Made by a program: the position numbers and the translations under genes. The notes under the pieces are model-generated. The model was not told the DNA's origin. It did no database searches and saw nothing but the letters and a program-made list of their open reading frames with translations. A DNA stretch of 6,187 bases from Bacteroidales bacterium (GTDB lineage: Bacteria; Bacteroidota; Bacteroidia; Bacteroidales; VadinHA17): positions 2,997 through 9,183 of the forward strand of contig DOTV01000244.1 of NCBI GenBank assembly GCA_003520925.1, in the 5' to 3' direction. Every line of letters starts with the position of its first letter. The stretch's first letter is position 1. Of the stretch, positions 6,025 to 6,187 are shown one piece after another.

Positions 6025-6108
6025 GCCAGCACCCCGTTTTATCAGCATTAATCAATTATGTTAGTCAAATACAATTTCCAGAGCAGGAAAGTGTGAATGG
6101 GTGCTGGC
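6025..6108. repeat. Long-range 10-bp inverted repeat with an internal hairpin
   Basis: GCCAGCACCC (6025-6034) and GGGTGCTGGC (6099-6108) are perfect reverse complements 64 bases apart. Inside lies a second stem TTTCC (6075-6079) / GGAAA (6086-6090) with a 6-base loop, plus a weak TAAT/ATTA pair (6049-6052 / 6055-6058). This could be a structured RNA leader, the terminal repeats of a tiny non-autonomous element, or a remnant. No flanking target duplication is evident to me, so the nature is unresolved. Confidence 0.4.
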
Positions 6109-6155
6109 CAGGATCAAAGTTAGAAACAGGAATTCTAAAGTTTTCGGAGACTAAG

Positions 6156-6186
6156 TAACAATTTAGTAAAGTTATTAACAATTAGT
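6156..6186. repeat. A/T-rich near-direct repeat at the window edge
   Basis: TAACAATTTAGT (6156-6167) recurs as TAACAATTAGT (6176-6186), one T shorter and displaced by 20 bp, close to two helical turns. Such spacing fits a two-site protein-binding region or promoter DNA of a gene beyond the window, but the A/T richness makes chance similarity plausible. Confidence 0.3.
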
Positions 6187-6187
6187 T

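Larger units (their letters stand above)
5762..6187. other. Gene-free intergenic region rich in inverted repeats
   Basis: No coding sequence is convincing here. In order, the region holds an intrinsic terminator (5809-5845), a nested G/C-rich inverted repeat abutting it (5846-5918), an 11-bp palindrome (5934-5944), a 10-bp inverted repeat spanning about 84 bp (6025-6108) and an A/T-rich near-direct repeat at the window edge (6156-6186). An open frame at 5946-6158 needs a TTG start and resembles nothing I recognise; it could be a decayed gene fragment. The last 40 bases look like upstream DNA of a gene beyond the window. Confidence 0.6.

Noticed and set aside
5946..6158. A 70-codon open frame on the + strand beginning with TTG
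   Set aside because: The start codon is poor, there is no recognised family, and it overlaps the 10-bp inverted repeat. The few in-frame ATGs give even shorter products. A decayed gene fragment is possible but not supported.

Overview
The window looks like a chromosomal segment from a Bacteroidetes (Bacteroidota) bacterium, probably an uncultured Bacteroidales or Marinilabiliales relative. Five intact genes all lie on the + strand. None has a recognisable Shine-Dalgarno sequence, and most leaders are A/T-rich, as expected in a phylum whose ribosomes largely ignore Shine-Dalgarno pairing. The first gene encodes a lipoprotein with a classic lipobox. The last encodes a small outer-membrane beta-barrel ending in phenylalanine. 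The noncoding DNA carries G/C-rich palindromic repeats of a style common in this phylum.

Layout: 19-1137 is a lactonase-family seven-bladed propeller lipoprotein. 1178-2737 is glpD, 2770-4266 is glpK and 4392-5105 is glpF, followed by a small outer-membrane barrel gene at 5207-5761. The first four genes are separated by 40, 32 and 125 bp with no convincing terminator between them, so they probably form one transcription unit. The barrel gene has its own 101-bp A/T-rich upstream region with a 12-bp perfect palindrome and is closed by a strong intrinsic terminator at 5809-5845. The last 426 bp (5762-6187) hold no gene that I can support. They contain the terminator, a nested G/C-rich inverted repeat, a small palindrome, a long-range inverted repeat and an A/T-rich direct repeat at the right edge.

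Function: the core is a complete glycerol catabolic module. GlpF lets glycerol through the inner membrane, GlpK traps it as sn-glycerol 3-phosphate, and GlpD oxidises that to dihydroxyacetone phosphate, passing electrons to the quinone pool. The lactonase-like lipoprotein is predicted to be exported, so it cannot simply serve the cytosolic pentose phosphate pathway. Its substrate and its link to glycerol are unknown. The outer-membrane barrel may be unrelated or may supply an outer-membrane function to the module.

I do not see a new defence, mobile or biosynthetic system. The most unusual signal is in the spacers. The glpK and glpF leaders are built from 7-bp tandem repeats running up to the start codon, and the few bases visible before the first gene match the same pattern. 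The glpK-glpF spacer also contains a CATTGCGAG/CGAAGCAATC-type palindromic repeat.
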